Shown piece by piece: positions 63,887-64,000 of a stretch of 64,000 bases of DNA (the first letter of the stretch is position 1; every line of letters begins with the position of its first letter). Source of the stretch: Veillonella sp. R32 (GTDB lineage: Bacteria > Bacillota > Negativicutes > Veillonellales > Veillonellaceae). Below the pieces are notes generated by a model. It did no database searches and was not told the origin of the DNA. It saw only the letters and a program-made list of their open reading frames with translations. Both the position numbers and the translations under genes were made by a program. The stretch is from the NCBI RefSeq assembly GCF_010093125.1, contig NZ_NMZQ01000014.1, positions 1-64,000 on the forward strand. Reading direction: 5' to 3'.

Positions 63887-64000
63887 ATTTGATAGCTCCT
63901 TCTTCTTCTATACTATGTTGAATATTTTGGATGATTTTTCGGTCTACTAATTCACCAGCAATTTTAATGGCTGTTAAAATTTCTTTAGCTTTGGAACTGC
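63870..64000 (-). CDS. plsX: Phosphate acyltransferase PlsX, C-terminal end (cut by window edge)
   Basis: On the minus strand the frame entering at the window edge codes a C-terminus of 42 residues, beginning SSKAKEILTAIKIAGELVDR and ending in KYDDVD before TAA at 63870-63872. The SS(K/N)A segment followed by an amphipathic helix matches the end of PlsX, and plsX directly before fabH is the standard order. PlsX makes acyl-phosphate from acyl-ACP for phospholipid synthesis. Only a short part is visible, so identity relies partly on context. Confidence 0.75.
   Translation of the reverse strand, partial: SSKAKEILTAIKIAGELVDRKIIQNIQHSIEEEGAIKYDDVD

Overview
The window looks like a chromosomal segment from a Veillonella-type organism (Negativicutes: diderm bacteria inside the Firmicutes). 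This is inferred from protein family content and gene order, not from a database search. The genome is AT-rich. The cell-wall and translation gene orders are Firmicutes-like (prfA-prmC-tsaC-ywlE-rpiB-glyA-upp; mraZ-rsmH-ftsL; DUF881-sbp-ftsZ). The window also encodes outer-membrane proteins: a beta-barrel ending in Phe and a secretin with a PilP/GspC-like partner. MurE carries the DNPR motif of meso-diaminopimelate ligases. Almost all genes are on the minus strand; the plus-strand exceptions are an IS transposase fragment, a DUF896 gene and a threonine/serine exporter.

Layout, left to right. 1-376: the 3' end of an ISL3-family insertion sequence. 494-8041: a minus-strand translation and housekeeping block, transcribed rpmE, DUF1385, prfA, prmC, tsaC, arginine-phosphatase-like gene, rpiB, glyA, upp, with a 19-bp tandem repeat upstream of prfA. 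8141-12378: a PC4/YdbC-like DNA-binding protein, an unknown 493-aa protein, nth, DUF896 (+) and an aminotransferase. 12643-27247: the division and cell-wall (dcw) cluster, transcribed mraZ, rsmH, ftsL, murE, murF, mraY, murD, murG, murC, ddl, ftsQ, DUF881, sbp, ftsZ, followed by a small outer-membrane protein. The usual ftsI, ftsW, murB and ftsA are absent from it. 27248-27585: a divergent regulatory region with a plausible mraZ promoter and MraZ-box-like repeats. 27586-29034: the exporter. 29155-43417: mixed genes: thioredoxin, CoA-binding protein, gluQ, an ABC-F ATPase, secretin plus PilP/GspC-like protein, galE, pgi, RNase H, YbaK, a nucleoid-associated protein, a rubredoxin-DUF2231 membrane protein, a sugar-nucleotide epimerase and brnQ. 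43469-55423: a genome-maintenance block, transcribed smc, ftsY, unknown, uvrB, uvrA, uvrC. 55474-64000: an Elp3-like radical SAM gene, rnc and the fatty-acid synthesis operon (plsX end, fabH, fabK, fabD, fabG, acpP, a FabK-like flavoprotein, fabF).

How they work together. The fab genes build acyl-ACP for phospholipids and lipid A, and plsX links the pathway to membrane synthesis. The dcw genes build lipid II and the Z-ring. UvrABC, Nth and SMC maintain DNA. PrfA, PrmC, RpmE, TsaC, GluQ and YbaK act in translation and tRNA quality. Pgi and GalE suit gluconeogenic supply of sugar nucleotides.

I found no CRISPR array, prophage, toxin or defence island, or obvious undescribed multi-gene system. 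The most unusual items are a 15-bp minisatellite family placed in frame at the 5' ends of two unrelated genes, the thinned-out dcw cluster, a possible MraZ operator, an isolated secretin/PilP-like pair, and a FabK-like paralogue with a four-cysteine cluster.
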